From NCBI RefSeq assembly GCF_030708455.1, contig NZ_JAUYWF010000004.1, forward strand, positions 271,209-335,208: a DNA stretch of 64,000 nt. The letters run 5' to 3'. The notes beneath the pieces are model-generated. The model was not told the origin of the DNA, did not search any database, and worked only from the letters and a program-made list of their open reading frames with translations. This document shows, one piece after another, positions 37,127 to 47,162 of the stretch (its first letter is position 1; each line of letters opens with the position of its first letter). Origin of the DNA: Halomonas sp. SSL-5 (GTDB lineage Bacteria > Pseudomonadota > Gammaproteobacteria > Pseudomonadales > Halomonadaceae). The position numbers and the translations under genes are program-made.

Positions 37127-37612
37127 ATGTGGCACCAGCAGGAGATCCGCCTCCCCGCCCTGTCGCGGGGCTTCCACCTGATCACCGAGCGCGTCGTCGA
37201 GGGTGTGCCGGCACTGGCCCGCTGCCGGGTAGGCCTCCTGCACCTGCAGCTCATGCACACCTCGGCCTCGCTGACCCTCAACGAGAACGCCGACCCCGAC
37301 GTGCGCCACGACCTGGATGCCTTCCTGCGCCGGCTGGTACCCGGCGACCTCCCCTACTTCCGCCACACCTTGGAGGGACCCGACGACATGCCGGCCCATG
37401 TCATCGCCAGCCTGCTGGGCACCCAGCTGACCCTGGCGGTACGCGACGGCCGCCTGGCGATGGGCACCTGGCAGGGCCTCTGGCTCGGCGAGCACCGTGA
37501 TCATGGCGGGCCACGGCGGCTGGTCGCCACCCTACAACGGCGAAGGGTAAGGCAACCGACTCAGGGCAGGCGTCCCTGCCGCGCCAGGCGCCGCCTGACC
37601 CAGGCATCGTAG
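37127..37612 (+). CDS. yjbQ: YjbQ family protein with extended C-terminus
   Basis: The first 138 or so residues match YjbQ (UPF0047): LMHTSASLTLNENADPDVR, YFRHTLEGPDDMPAHV, LAMGTWQGLWLGEHRDHGG and RRLVATLQ, where E. coli YjbQ ends. Here the frame continues about 22 residues with an Arg-rich tail (RRRVRQPTQGRRPCRARRRL) to a stop at 37612, overlapping the convergent DCC gene by 52 bases. YjbQ proteins have weak thiamine-phosphate-synthase-like activity; their true role is unsettled. Confidence 0.85.
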   Translation: MWHQQEIRLPALSRGFHLITERVVEGVPALARCRVGLLHLQLMHTSASLTLNENADPDVRHDLDAFLRRLVPGDLPYFRHTLEGPDDMPAHVIASLLGTQLTLAVRDGRLAMGTWQGLWLGEHRDHGGPRRLVATLQRRRVRQPTQGRRPCRARRRLTQAS

Positions 37613-37932
37613 AGCCGGCGCAGCAGCGGCTTCAGCCCCGGCAGGCCGATCAGCGAAGCCAGCGGCTTGAGGCGCGGCACCCGGCGCATCAGCAGGATAT
37701 AGGCGTCGATGCCCTCCACGATGCACCCGCCCTCCTCTTCCACATGCAGCGAGAGCAGCGCCGCCTGAGGGTCCACGCCCTTCTCGCGCAGCATCGCCTG
37801 ATGCTCGGTCACATCGCACCACGCCACCCGGTCGCCGGCCTCACCCGCCCAGCGCTCGTAGCGGACGCGATCCTTGCGGCAGCCGGGGCAGATGCCGTCG
37901 TAGTAGACCTTGAGCGGTGGCAGTTCGGACAT
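37561..37932 (-). CDS. DCC family thiol-disulfide oxidoreductase-like protein (DUF393)
   Basis: A 123-aa protein with the DUF393/DCC pattern: VYYDGICPGCRKD, whose Cys15 and Cys18 form a CxxC redox pair, then VAWCDVTEH and a VEGIDAYILLMRRVP helix. Members are predicted thioredoxin-like oxidoreductases without known substrates. The second ATG (37930-37932) is best spaced from AGGAG. Its last 17 codons overlap the extended yjbQ reading frame on the opposite strand. Confidence 0.8.
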   Translation of the reverse strand: MSELPPLKVYYDGICPGCRKDRVRYERWAGEAGDRVAWCDVTEHQAMLREKGVDPQAALLSLHVEEEGGCIVEGIDAYILLMRRVPRLKPLASLIGLPGLKPLLRRLYDAWVRRRLARQGRLP

Positions 37933-38377
37933 CGGCATTCTCCTGGCTCACCTGTATCAAGGGCCCCCCCCCGTTCGGCCATGGGGTTAACCGAACGCGG
38001 GCAAGCCTCGGTGTGATATGCCACCCGTAGGCGGGATCGTCGAACATCGTAACGCAGCGTGGGTCACCGGCGGGAACGTCGGCGCATGTCGGGCCGGTAT
38101 CGGCCATCAGATCGAACACCAGCTCGATTTCTGCCGGCCCCTCGGCATCGGAAAAGATCCTGGCAAACAGCACCTGGAGCTCCTCCGCCTGGCGCTTCGC
38201 ACTCCGACAGCGGTATGAAACCTTCCTCTCTGGGTAGGCTGTAGACAGGTCAACCTATGGGAAAATCCCCCCGACGCAGCAGGCAGCATTGGCTGCTTCC
38301 GGCCAGAAGCGGACTTTTCGTATATTCTGATGTAACGATGAAGCTCAGCAGCGGCGGTCGCGCACGGAGCTATGATT
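37933..38377. other. Gene-poor stretch with a weak minus-strand ORF
   Basis: No firm gene lies here. On the minus strand a GTG at 38171-38173, well placed after GGAGGAG, opens a frame with LFARIFSDAEGPAEIELVFD and AGDPRCVTMFDDPAYGWHI. It looks protein-like but unfamiliar, and it runs into a nine-base C run (G on the coding strand) at 37964-37972 and on into the DCC gene. A frameshift at that run would end it near there. The base composition falls toward the islet to the right. Confidence 0.3.
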
Positions 38378-39016
38378 TCACGAGGAACCAGTATCACGGC
38401 CGCCGTCTGCTGTAGCGTTTGGTTCGGCCGGAACCTCGCCCTTTGCAAGCTTGTCCGCGATCCGTCCGATGTCTAGGATCAGATCGCGAAGTTCGTCGAA
38501 GGTCAGATTTGTCCCATCGGTATATAACCCGTCGTTCTTGATCCAGACCGCGTGGAGTTGCTCCGCTGGTAGCGCCTCAGGATTTGAATGCCTGCACTTG
38601 TTGTAGATCTGGTTGAGCCGCTCATACGGACTCCCATCGCCTTGGGTGAATAATTGGATTCCAAGGGCCTTCCGGACCAAGTCGAGCGACTGGTACAACA
38701 TCCCGACGGAGGACTCGAAACGCCGAAGACAGCGGAAGTAGAGGGAGATGCTGCGGGTGCCACCTACGATATCCGTGAGAAGTTCACACGCCTCCTCGTA
38801 ATCCACTACGGCCCCTTCCGCCCGCCTGATCAAGGCGAATGCCAACGCGGCCTTTTCCTTCGATAAAGGGATGCGGAAGTTCCAGTTGAGGACGAAAGAA
38901 TTCAGCCACGACGCGCAGTCCGAGAGTTCTGGAGCCACCGGTACCGCTCGGCACTCGGTCAACTGGGGCAGGTCTTGGGCTACGAAGTTGTCCAGGGCGA
39001 ACATCGACAGCGGCAT
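38378..39016 (-). CDS. Unrecognised helical protein, islet gene 2
   Basis: A 212-aa soluble protein with a lower GC content and different codon use from the flanking genes. It is mostly helical: KEKAALAFALIRRAEGAVVDY, SISLYFRCLRRFESSVGMLY, then YNKCRHSNPEALPAEQLH and LTFDELRDLILDIGRIAD. The NKxRH segment followed by a conserved-looking helix recalls HEPN-type proteins, but the canonical R-x4-6-H is not clear, so I do not assign it. ATG at 39014-39016 with GGGGAGGG upstream. It lies 36 bases after islet gene 1. Confidence 0.6.
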   Translation of the reverse strand: MPLSMFALDNFVAQDLPQLTECRAVPVAPELSDCASWLNSFVLNWNFRIPLSKEKAALAFALIRRAEGAVVDYEEACELLTDIVGGTRSISLYFRCLRRFESSVGMLYQSLDLVRKALGIQLFTQGDGSPYERLNQIYNKCRHSNPEALPAEQLHAVWIKNDGLYTDGTNLTFDELRDLILDIGRIADKLAKGEVPAEPNATADGGRDTGSS

Positions 39017-39052
39017 GCCCACTACCCTCCCCCTTCTGCGGCCGAACAGGTA

Positions 39053-39904
39053 TTATGTTTTTCCATGACCATAAGGCAATGCTGGTTTTGCAGGAACCTC
39101 CGAAGTAATTTCATCAGCATCGCAGTCACTCGTAAGCATGTTGACATTCACTTCAACATCAGGCTGAACAGTTTGGAGCTTGCCATCATCTGGCGACAAA
39201 GCGTCAAAGATTTCGTGCCCTATCTGTAGCTGCCCTACAAAAACTGTCGTTACAATGGCCAAGTTGCCCATGACTTGCCAGAATCGCTTTCCGAGGTCTG
39301 TTTCGCGTGTTCGAATCCAAACCTGCGGGTTTCTTGCAACCGCACCAGTAAGCCTTTCTACTTCTGCCTCTAGCGGTCTGCCCCCTCGAATCTTGTACTC
39401 CTCTACTGCATTCTTCACCAAAACTAGGTGCTCGAAAATGAAGTCTCGTAAATCTGGGGGTAGTTCATCTTCTTTAAGGTCTCCGATTAGATCGTTGATA
39501 TCATTCAGCATGTTTTTCAATGAAGCTGGATCAACGACCCTTTCTGGACGATTTCGCCCCAAAACATCACCGCACACTTCAAGCCCGAATATCGTTTCTG
39601 CATTGAACCTTTCAATGAACTGTTTCCACTGAACTTGGAGGTTCAAGATCCCAAATGATGTCTCGACACTCGGAAGCCACTTCAAGTGAAGCTGATGGTT
39701 GATGTTGTCGACCTGCTCGATTTCAGCCTTGATAGCACCGGGCAGGGCCATGACATGGCCAACGCGTGAAAGAAGGAGGCTTTTGTCATCCTTCGGTACA
39801 TCCAAGATAGCAGCCCAGGCGTCAAAAGCTTGCTGGTCCTTTTTCTGCTTCTGGCCGTCCTGTATGAGTTTGAGCAGGCGACTCGCTGGATTATTGGCAC
39901 TCAT
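39053..39904 (-). CDS. Unrecognised protein with internal hydrophobic segment, islet gene 1
   Basis: A 283-aa protein encoded by clearly AT-richer DNA than its surroundings. The N-terminus is charged (LLKLIQDGQKQKKDQQAFDA) and the centre helical with LPPDLRDFIFEHLVLVKNAV. One hydrophobic stretch near 208-225 (VMGNLAIVTTVFVGQLQIG) could be a membrane helix or buried core. No motif was recognised. It precedes islet gene 2 at 36 bases on the same strand, so the pair is probably an operon. The upstream DNA is AT-rich with weak promoter-like sequences. Confidence 0.6.
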   Translation of the reverse strand: MSANNPASRLLKLIQDGQKQKKDQQAFDAWAAILDVPKDDKSLLLSRVGHVMALPGAIKAEIEQVDNINHQLHLKWLPSVETSFGILNLQVQWKQFIERFNAETIFGLEVCGDVLGRNRPERVVDPASLKNMLNDINDLIGDLKEDELPPDLRDFIFEHLVLVKNAVEEYKIRGGRPLEAEVERLTGAVARNPQVWIRTRETDLGKRFWQVMGNLAIVTTVFVGQLQIGHEIFDALSPDDGKLQTVQPDVEVNVNMLTSDCDADEITSEVPAKPALPYGHGKT

Positions 39905-40446
39905 ATCGTTTCACTTTTTCAAAAAAACATAACTATTAAAAACCGATGAAAGAGCATTCCGCATTTTCCCCATGTCCGCTTAGGGTCGAAAACGGCTATC
40001 CAATTGCGCTGCAAGTAGCGCTCCCACGAAAGCCGCTGCAGCGAGAAGGGCTGGCTGTATTTGCCGATCACGGTGGTTGGCTGCGGCATTCCATCTGCCC
40101 TTTTGCATGGCCGGACATGGGTTCCATCGTAGATGTAATTTCCTAATATTTCTCGGATAACTGTGTATTTTCTTCGCAAATGTAAGCGATAACTTACATT
40201 CTGTAGGCTATTTCCACTGTCCTCCGTCGTCATTGACGACAAGGGGTGGCCACGTTCGCCGTTGATGCCATTGTCGGCACCGCGGCCTCACAAGGGCGCG
40301 GGGCCGAGGGCGGGGTAGGTAGCATCGCTGCCCGATGGAGACACTGCATACCGGCGATAGCCTATGCCCGATTCCCTATCGGCGGTCGATTGCGCCACAC
40401 TGTCGCTCTACGACTTCCAAGAGAACGCCACGCAAAGGAGAGAGAT
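39905..40446. other. AT-rich intergenic region upstream of islet and DJ-1 gene
   Basis: These 542 bases hold no supported gene. A minus-strand frame (39919-40242, 107 codons) lacks a ribosome binding site and family features. Two palindromes stand out: a 22-base one at 40179-40200, listed separately, and GTCGTCA-T-TGACGAC at 40226-40240. From about 40260 onward the composition returns to the genome norm, and an AAAGGAGAG site precedes the DJ-1-type gene. Confidence 0.5.
40179..40200. promoter_or_regulatory. Perfect 22-base palindrome, likely operator
   Basis: AATGTAAG and CTTACATT form a perfect 8-bp inverted repeat around CGATAA. It resembles operators bound by TetR- or MerR-type dimers. 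It lies between the divergent islet genes and the DJ-1-type gene; no regulator gene is adjacent. Confidence 0.55.
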
Positions 40447-41133
40447 ATGAGTCAGCGCATCCTGATGGTCCTTACCTCCCACGACCGCCTGGGCGATACC
40501 GGCGAGCCTACCGGCTTCTGGCTGGAGGAGCTGGCGGCGCCCTACTATGCCTGCCGCGACGCCGGTGCCGAGGTGGTGCTGGCCTCGCCCGCCGGTGGCC
40601 AGCCGCCGCTGGACCCCAAGAGCGACGCCGAGGAGAGCCAGACCGAGGCCACCCGCCGCTTCAAGCAGGACCCGCAGGCCCAGCAGCAGCTGGCCACCAC
40701 CCGTCGCCTCGACGAGGTGAGCGCCGACGACTTCGATGCCATCTTCTATCCCGGCGGCCACGGGCCGCTGTGGGACCTGGTGGACAATCCCGATTCCATC
40801 CGCCTGATCGAGACCTTCTGGGCCCAGCAGAAGCCCGTGGCGGCGGTGTGTCACGCCCCGATCGTGCTGCTCAAGGCGCGCGATGCCGACGGCCAGCCGC
40901 TGGTTCGCGGCCGCCGGGTCACCGGCTTCACCAACGGCGAGGAGGATGCCGTGGGCCTGACCGAGGTGGTGCCCCAGCTGGTGGAGGACGCCCTCAAGGC
41001 CGCCGGCGGGGACTACTCCAAGGCCGACGACTTCGCCCCCTACACCTGCCGCGACGGGCGCCTGATCACCGGCCAGAACCCGCCCTCCTCGGAGCCGGTC
41101 GCCAGGGTGCTGCTGGAGGCGCTGGCCGAGTGA
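40447..41133 (+). CDS. DJ-1/PfpI (Hsp31-like) family protein
   Basis: A 228-aa class I glutamine-amidotransferase-like protein. The nucleophile elbow VCHAPIVLL places Cys135 next to His136, with the acidic residues Glu27-Glu28 in GFWLEELA and YPGGHGPLWD near 101-110. This pattern is that of the Hsp31-like proteins, glyoxalase III or stress-protective deglycase-like enzymes. The ATG at 40447 (MSQRILMVLTSHD) gives the family start; the open frame upstream is not coding. A long terminator hairpin follows. Confidence 0.88.
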   Translation: MSQRILMVLTSHDRLGDTGEPTGFWLEELAAPYYACRDAGAEVVLASPAGGQPPLDPKSDAEESQTEATRRFKQDPQAQQQLATTRRLDEVSADDFDAIFYPGGHGPLWDLVDNPDSIRLIETFWAQQKPVAAVCHAPIVLLKARDADGQPLVRGRRVTGFTNGEEDAVGLTEVVPQLVEDALKAAGGDYSKADDFAPYTCRDGRLITGQNPPSSEPVARVLLEALAE

Positions 41134-41172
41134 TCGCCTGAGCGCCCTTCAGTGCCCCACCCAAGGCCCGAC

Positions 41173-41214
41173 ACGACGACGCCCCGGCTTCCTTCGATGC
41201 CGGGGCGTCGTCGT
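41173..41214. terminator. Strong convergent terminator hairpin
   Basis: A perfect 16-bp stem (ACGACGACGCCCCGGC / GCCGGGGCGTCGTCGT, 10-base loop) lies between the DJ-1-type gene and the convergent PEBP-like gene. Confidence 0.7.
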
Positions 41215-41228
41215 CTGGGGCGGCTGGC

Positions 41229-41711
41229 TCAGCCGCGGCGGTAGGTGCCCACCAGGCGGTTCATGCCCAGCAGGTGCGGCTCGATCTTGACCAGCAGGTC
41301 ACGCAGCGAGAGCCCTTCGGGGAGGTCGTCGGTAGGCTTGTCCATCGCCAGCACCCAGAAGTAGTAGCGGTGGGTGCCGTGCCCCTCCGGGGGCATGGGG
41401 CCGCCATAGCCCAGCTTGCCGAAGTCGTTCTTGCCGCGAATTCCGACTCGGGTCGCTTCCTCCAGGCTGCCGGTGGACGCCGGAATGTTGTAGAGCACCC
41501 AGTGCACGAAGCCGTAGGTGCCGTTCTGCACCAGCGGGGCGTCCGGGTCGTGGCAGATCAGCGCGAAGCCCTTGGTGCCCTTCGGGGCATCCTGCCAGAC
41601 CAGTGCCGGCGAGAGATCATCGCCCTCACCCGTATGCTTGGCAGGAATGGCACCCCCGTCCTCGAAGGCGGGGCTGGAGAGTCGCAGGGTCGACGACAGG
41701 GCGAATGCCAT
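41229..41711 (-). CDS. YbhB/YbcL family Raf-kinase-inhibitor-like protein
   Basis: A 160-aa PEBP-fold protein like E. coli YbhB/YbcL. The ligand pocket motifs are CHDPDAPL (DPDAP) and FVHWVLYNIPAST, plus GGPMPPEGHGTHRYYFWV (family GPxPP-GxHRY). Bacterial members are small ligand-binding proteins without known enzymatic function. No signal peptide is present, so it is cytosolic here. It is divergent from the flavodoxin-like gene across 68 bases. Confidence 0.9.
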   Translation of the reverse strand: MAFALSSTLRLSSPAFEDGGAIPAKHTGEGDDLSPALVWQDAPKGTKGFALICHDPDAPLVQNGTYGFVHWVLYNIPASTGSLEEATRVGIRGKNDFGKLGYGGPMPPEGHGTHRYYFWVLAMDKPTDDLPEGLSLRDLLVKIEPHLLGMNRLVGTYRRG

Positions 41712-41779
41712 GGATGATCCTCCTGATGAAAGCCTGAAAGTGTCGATGTAGCCTGGGAAACAACCGAGGAGCTGTCAAT

Positions 41780-42244
41780 ATGGCCAAGCGTCTGCTGATC
41801 GTCGCCCATGCCCCCTCCCCCAATACCGAAAGGCTGCGCGGAGCAGCCGAGGGCGGGGCGCGCCATCCCGATATCGAGGGCGTCGAGGTCAGCGTCAAGG
41901 CGCCGCTGGAGGCCGGCCCCGAGGATGTGCTGGCCTGCGATGCCATCCTGCTCGGCACCACCGAGAACCTGGGCTACATGAGCGGCGCCCTGAAGGACTT
42001 CTTCGACCGCAGCTACTACCCGGTGCTGGAGGAGAAGCAGGGGCTGCCCTGCGCGCTCTATATCCGCGCCGGCCACGACGGCACCGGCACCCGCCGGGCA
42101 GTGGAGGGGATCGTCACCGGCCTGCGCTGGAAGTGGGTGCAGGAACCGCTGACCCTGCGCGGCGAGTGGCAGGAGGCATTCACCGACCAGGTGGAGGAAC
42201 TGGGCATGGCCATGGCCGCGGGGCTCGAGGCCGGGATACTATAA
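41780..42244 (+). CDS. Flavodoxin-like / NAD(P)H-dependent FMN reductase family protein
   Basis: A 154-aa flavodoxin-fold protein. The phosphate-binding region is HAPSPNTERLRGAAEGGARH, and the flavin-stacking segment is GTTENLGYMSGALKDFFDRSYYP. The fold binds FMN and passes electrons from NAD(P)H; partners are not evident. A GAGGAG site precedes the ATG. It lies alone, between the PEBP-like gene and an AT-rich stretch. Confidence 0.8.
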   Translation: MAKRLLIVAHAPSPNTERLRGAAEGGARHPDIEGVEVSVKAPLEAGPEDVLACDAILLGTTENLGYMSGALKDFFDRSYYPVLEEKQGLPCALYIRAGHDGTGTRRAVEGIVTGLRWKWVQEPLTLRGEWQEAFTDQVEELGMAMAAGLEAGIL

Positions 42245-42485
42245 GCTTATGCGATTAAATTTCGTTTAAAGCAGATCTGGCGTGCAGGGCACCTGCTATA
42301 CCTCAAGGAGCCCTTCGAAACGCAGGGAGACCGGGGCTGTCTCGACACCACCTTGGCCGACAACAACAGCCACATCACAACCCAGTCTGTCGACCAGATG
42401 CGATGCGGAGTCGCCCCCTTCGGCTTCTGCTTGGTCCTGCTGGTTCGGGGATGCCTCTGGCCGACTCACTAATGCGAGGTGAGTC
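42245..42485. other. Intergenic stretch before TAXI gene
   Basis: The first 40 bases (ATGCGATTAAATTTCGTTTA region) are unusually AT-rich for this genome and could hold a promoter. The remaining 200 bases are open in more than one frame, but none has a ribosome binding site or recognisable similarity. It could be the leader of the TAXI gene or a gene remnant. Confidence 0.35.
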
Positions 42486-43502
42486 ATGATAACCACTGCT
42501 CGAGGGCTGGCCATCGGCATGGCCAGCCTGATCTTCAGCCTTCCCCTCACGACCCATGCCGAGTCACCACTGACCATCGCCACCGCCAGCCCCGCCGGGG
42601 TCTATCACGTGGTGGGCCGCGCCCTGTGCCGAGCCATCGACACGCCGTGCCGGGCCCAGCCCAGCGATGGCTCCAGCGCCAACCTGCGCGCCCTGCGACG
42701 CGGGGAGCTGCTCTTTGCCCTCGCCCAGTCGGACCTTCATCAGTATGCAACCCAGGGAATCGAGGGGTTTCGCCAGGCCGGGCCGGATGCGTCACTGCGT
42801 TCGGTATTCTCGCTGCACAGCGAGCCCTTCACCCTCGTGGTTCGCCGAGACGCCGGCATCGAGAGCTTCGAGGACCTCGAGCAGCGCTCGGTCAATATCG
42901 GCAACCCGGGCTCCGGCCAGCGGGGCACCATGATCCGGCTGATGGATGCACGCGGCTGGAGCCGCAGCGACTTCCGTCAGGTTCACGACCTGCCGGCCGA
43001 CCAGCAGTCCATGGAACTGTGCCATGGCAATATCGACGCCATGGTGTATACGGTGGGACACCCCAATGATTCCGTCGCCCAGGCCATTCGACTCTGCAAT
43101 GCCGAACTCATCGATGTCAGCGGCGACACCGTCGACCTGCTGGTGAATGCCTACCCCTATTTCACCTTTGCCACGATTCCCGCCGGGCTCTATGGACCCG
43201 ACCAGCCGGAAATTCATACTTTCGGCGTCAAGGCGACGCTGGTCACCCGCGCCGACACCGACCCCGAGCTGGTCTATCGGGTCGTGTCAGATGTATTCGA
43301 AAGGTTTACCCGCTTCAAGGCCAGCCATCCGGCCCTGGCGACGCTGACTCCCCAGATGATGATAGAGGAAGGCCTCAGCGCGCCATTGCATGAGGGCGCG
43401 CTGCGTTACTATCGCGAGAGGGGTTGGATCCAGGAGAGCCTGCAGGTATCCGCACGCCACGAAATGCGGCGCAACGCGGCACTCGCCGGCATGCTGGAGT
43501 GA
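42486..43502 (+). CDS. TAXI-family TRAP transporter solute-binding protein
   Basis: A 338-aa periplasmic binding protein of the TAXI subfamily. A signal peptide (residues 1-25, ending THA) is followed by [46 protein letters not shown] (given in parts: [11 protein letters not shown]) and the later [21 protein letters not shown]. Such proteins deliver substrate, often dicarboxylates or glutamate, to a DctM-type permease. No TRAP permease gene is adjacent, so this is an orphan. GAGGTGA precedes the ATG, and a terminator hairpin follows. Confidence 0.88.
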   Translation: MITTARGLAIGMASLIFSLPLTTHAESPLTIATASPAGVYHVVGRALCRAIDTPCRAQPSDGSSANLRALRRGELLFALAQSDLHQYATQGIEGFRQAGPDASLRSVFSLHSEPFTLVVRRDAGIESFEDLEQRSVNIGNPGSGQRGTMIRLMDARGWSRSDFRQVHDLPADQQSMELCHGNIDAMVYTVGHPNDSVAQAIRLCNAELIDVSGDTVDLLVNAYPYFTFATIPAGLYGPDQPEIHTFGVKATLVTRADTDPELVYRVVSDVFERFTRFKASHPALATLTPQMMIEEGLSAPLHEGALRYYRERGWIQESLQVSARHEMRRNAALAGMLE

Positions 43503-43521
43503 CAAGCACAACGCAAATGGT

Positions 43522-43551
43522 AATGGCGGCGCCCCTGAAGGCGCCGCCATT
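43522..43551. terminator. Convergent terminator hairpin
   Basis: A 12-bp perfect stem (AATGGCGGCGCC / GGCGCCGCCATT, six-base loop) lies between the TAXI gene and fadA, and is followed rightward by GGTTGTG. Confidence 0.7.
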
Positions 43552-43572
43552 GGTTGTGCGTCCGGCCGCCCC

Positions 43573-44781
<1,209 letters not shown>

Positions 44782-46983
44782 TCAGGCCTGGGCCGGGGCC
44801 TGGTTCTGGGTGTCGTAGAAGCGCTCGCCGGAGGCGGCCATCTCGCGCAGCTTGTCGGTGGGCGCATAGAGGGCACCCAGCTCTTCGGCCAGGCCGTCGG
44901 CCAGCGCGACGAAGGCCGCCACGCCCATGGCATCGATGTAGCGCAGCGCGCCACCGCGGAACGGCGGGAAGCCGATGCCATAGATCAGCGCCATATCGGC
45001 CTCGGCGGGGCTTGCGACGATGCCATCCTCCAGGCAGCGCACGGCCTCCAGGCACAGCGGCACCATCATGCGGGCGATGATGTCGTCGTCGCTGAACTCG
45101 CGGCTCTCCCTGGCCACCCCCTGTACCAGCGCGATGGCGGCCTCGTCGCGCACCTTCTTCGGCTTGCCGCGGCGATCCTCCTCGTAGGCGTAGAAGCCCT
45201 TGGCATTCTTCTGGCCCAGGCGGTCGTTCTCGAACATCACCTGGATGGCGCTCTTGCCCTGGCCATCGCCCCGCTCACCGGCCATGCCGGCCATGCGCTC
45301 CGGGAAGCCCTCGGCCATCACCTCGCCGGCGTGCACCGCGGTATCCAGCCCCACCACGTCGAGCAGGTAGGCGGGACCCATGGGCCAGCCGAATTTTTCC
45401 ATCACCTTGTCGATCTGCTGGAAGTCGGCGCCCTGCTCCACCAACTGGCTGAAGCCGCCGAAGTAGGGGAAGAGCACGCGGTTGACCAGGAATCCCGGGC
45501 AGTCGTTGACCACGATGGGCGTCTTGCCCATGGCCCGGGCGTAGGCCACGGTGGCCGCCACGGCGGCGTCGCCGGTCTGCTCGCCGCGGATCACCTCCAC
45601 CAGCGGCATGCGGTGCACCGGGTTGAAGAAGTGCATGCCGCAGAAGTTCTCGGGGCGCTTGAGGTTCTCGGCCAGGCGGGTGATGGAGATGGTCGAGGTG
45701 TTGGAGGCCAGGATGGTCTCCTCGCCCACCTCGGCCTCCACCTCGGCCAGCACCGCCGCCTTGACCTTCGGGTTCTCGACCACCGCCTCGACCACCAGGT
45801 CGACGTTACCGAAGTCGCCGTAGGAGAGGGTCGGACGAATGTTGGTGAGCCGCTCGGCCATCTTCTCGGTGGAAAGCTTGCCACGCTCCACCTGCTTGGC
45901 GAACAGCTTGCGCGCCTCCTTGAGGCCCAGCTCGATGGCATCGTCCTTGATGTCCTTCATCAGGATCGGCGTGCCCTTGGAGGCGCTCTGGTAGGCGATG
46001 CCACCGCCCATGATGCCGGCCCCAAGCACCGCGGCCTGCTTCACCGGGCGCGCCTGCTTCTCGTAGCGCCCACCCTTCTTCTTGACCACCTGGTCGTTCA
46101 TGAACAGGCCGACCAGGTTGAAGGCCACGTCGGTCATTGCCAGCTTGGCGAAGGCCTTGGCCTCGATGGCCTGGGCCCGGGCGCGCTCCTCGCCGGCGCC
46201 CTTCTGGATCACCTTGATCGCCTCCACCGGCGCCGGGTAGTGCGGGCCCGCCTTGCCCTTGACGTAGCCCTTGGCCGTCTCGAAGGCCATCATCTGCTCG
46301 ATGGGACCGAGCTTGAGCGGCTGGCGCTTCTCCTCGCGGCGGGCGCGGTAATCCAGTTCGCCGGCGATGGCGCGGGCCAGGATGTCGCGGGCCGCCGCCT
46401 CAAGCGCCTCGGCCGGCACCACGGCATCCACGGCGCCCATCTTGAGAGCGACATCCGCCCGGTTCTGGGTGCCGCCGGCAATCCACTCGATGGCGTTGTC
46501 GGCGCCGATCAGGCGCGGCAGGCGAACGCAGCCGCCCCAACCGGGCAGGATGCCCAGCTGGGTCTCGGGCAGACCGATCTGGGCGGCATCGCTCATCACC
46601 CGGAAGTCGGTGGTCAGCAGCACCTCGCAGCCGCCGCCCAGGGCCAGGCCGTTGATGGCGGTGACGGTGGGGAACGGCAGGTCCTCGATGGCGTTGAAGA
46701 TCCCGTGGACGCGCATCAGCATCGCTTCCAGGAAGTCGCCTCCCTTGCCGAACATGGCCTGGAACTCGGTGATGTCGGCGCCGACGATGAAGGCCTCCTT
46801 GGCGCTGGTCAGCAGCAGGCCCGCCAGGCCGCGCTCGCCGTGGAGCGCCTTGACCGCTTCATCCAGTTCGGTAACCACCGCGCTGGAGAGCTTGTTGACC
46901 GACTCGTCCTGCAGATCGAAGGTGAGCGTGGCGATATCGTCATCGCCGCGCACCACCGTGATGGCATTGCCCTGATAGATCAT
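44782..46983 (-). CDS. fadB: Multifunctional fatty-acid oxidation protein FadB
   Basis: A 733-aa alpha subunit combining enoyl-CoA hydratase/isomerase (residues 1-190: [39 protein letters not shown]) with 3-hydroxyacyl-CoA dehydrogenase (from about 310: [17 protein letters not shown] for [18 protein letters not shown] with the catalytic His) and a helical C-terminal domain. It pairs with FadA downstream. A PsrA-like palindrome lies 17 bases upstream of the start, so the operon is likely induced by long-chain acyl-CoA. Confidence 0.95.
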   Translation of the reverse strand: MIYQGNAITVVRGDDDIATLTFDLQDESVNKLSSAVVTELDEAVKALHGERGLAGLLLTSAKEAFIVGADITEFQAMFGKGGDFLEAMLMRVHGIFNAIEDLPFPTVTAINGLALGGGCEVLLTTDFRVMSDAAQIGLPETQLGILPGWGGCVRLPRLIGADNAIEWIAGGTQNRADVALKMGAVDAVVPAEALEAAARDILARAIAGELDYRARREEKRQPLKLGPIEQMMAFETAKGYVKGKAGPHYPAPVEAIKVIQKGAGEERARAQAIEAKAFAKLAMTDVAFNLVGLFMNDQVVKKKGGRYEKQARPVKQAAVLGAGIMGGGIAYQSASKGTPILMKDIKDDAIELGLKEARKLFAKQVERGKLSTEKMAERLTNIRPTLSYGDFGNVDLVVEAVVENPKVKAAVLAEVEAEVGEETILASNTSTISITRLAENLKRPENFCGMHFFNPVHRMPLVEVIRGEQTGDAAVAATVAYARAMGKTPIVVNDCPGFLVNRVLFPYFGGFSQLVEQGADFQQIDKVMEKFGWPMGPAYLLDVVGLDTAVHAGEVMAEGFPERMAGMAGERGDGQGKSAIQVMFENDRLGQKNAKGFYAYEEDRRGKPKKVRDEAAIALVQGVARESREFSDDDIIARMMVPLCLEAVRCLEDGIVASPAEADMALIYGIGFPPFRGGALRYIDAMGVAAFVALADGLAEELGALYAPTDKLREMAASGERFYDTQNQAPAQA

Positions 46984-47000
46984 TCCGCGAATCTCCCGAT

Positions 47001-47018
47001 TTCATACGGCCGTTTGAA
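47001..47018 (-). promoter_or_regulatory. PsrA-like operator upstream of fadBA
   Basis: TTCATACG-GC-CGTTTGAA is a near-perfect palindrome (one mismatch). It matches the PsrA consensus (G/C)AAAC-N2-4-GTTT(G/C) except for one base. PsrA represses fadBA in Pseudomonas and is released by long-chain acyl-CoA. The site lies just 5' of the fadB start, well placed to block expression. Confidence 0.6.
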
Positions 47019-47162
47019 TGCCCACAGCTTGGTTCAGCCTGGCGCCCGCGTCAAGTCTCTTCGCCAGCGACTCGATACTCCCGGCGGGCGGCGACTCCAT
47101 GTCCCGAGTGCTAGGCTGCTAGGATGCCAGCTGACCGAGACGTCAGCCCAGCCGAGACGCGA

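Noticed and set aside
39919..40242. 107-codon minus-strand ORF upstream of the islet genes
   Set aside because: No ribosome binding site, mixed composition without protein-like pattern, and it spans two palindromes that look regulatory.
42282..42482. Short plus-strand ORF before the TAXI gene
   Set aside because: Low-complexity Ser/Pro/Thr/Arg composition typical of an out-of-frame reading; no ribosome site.
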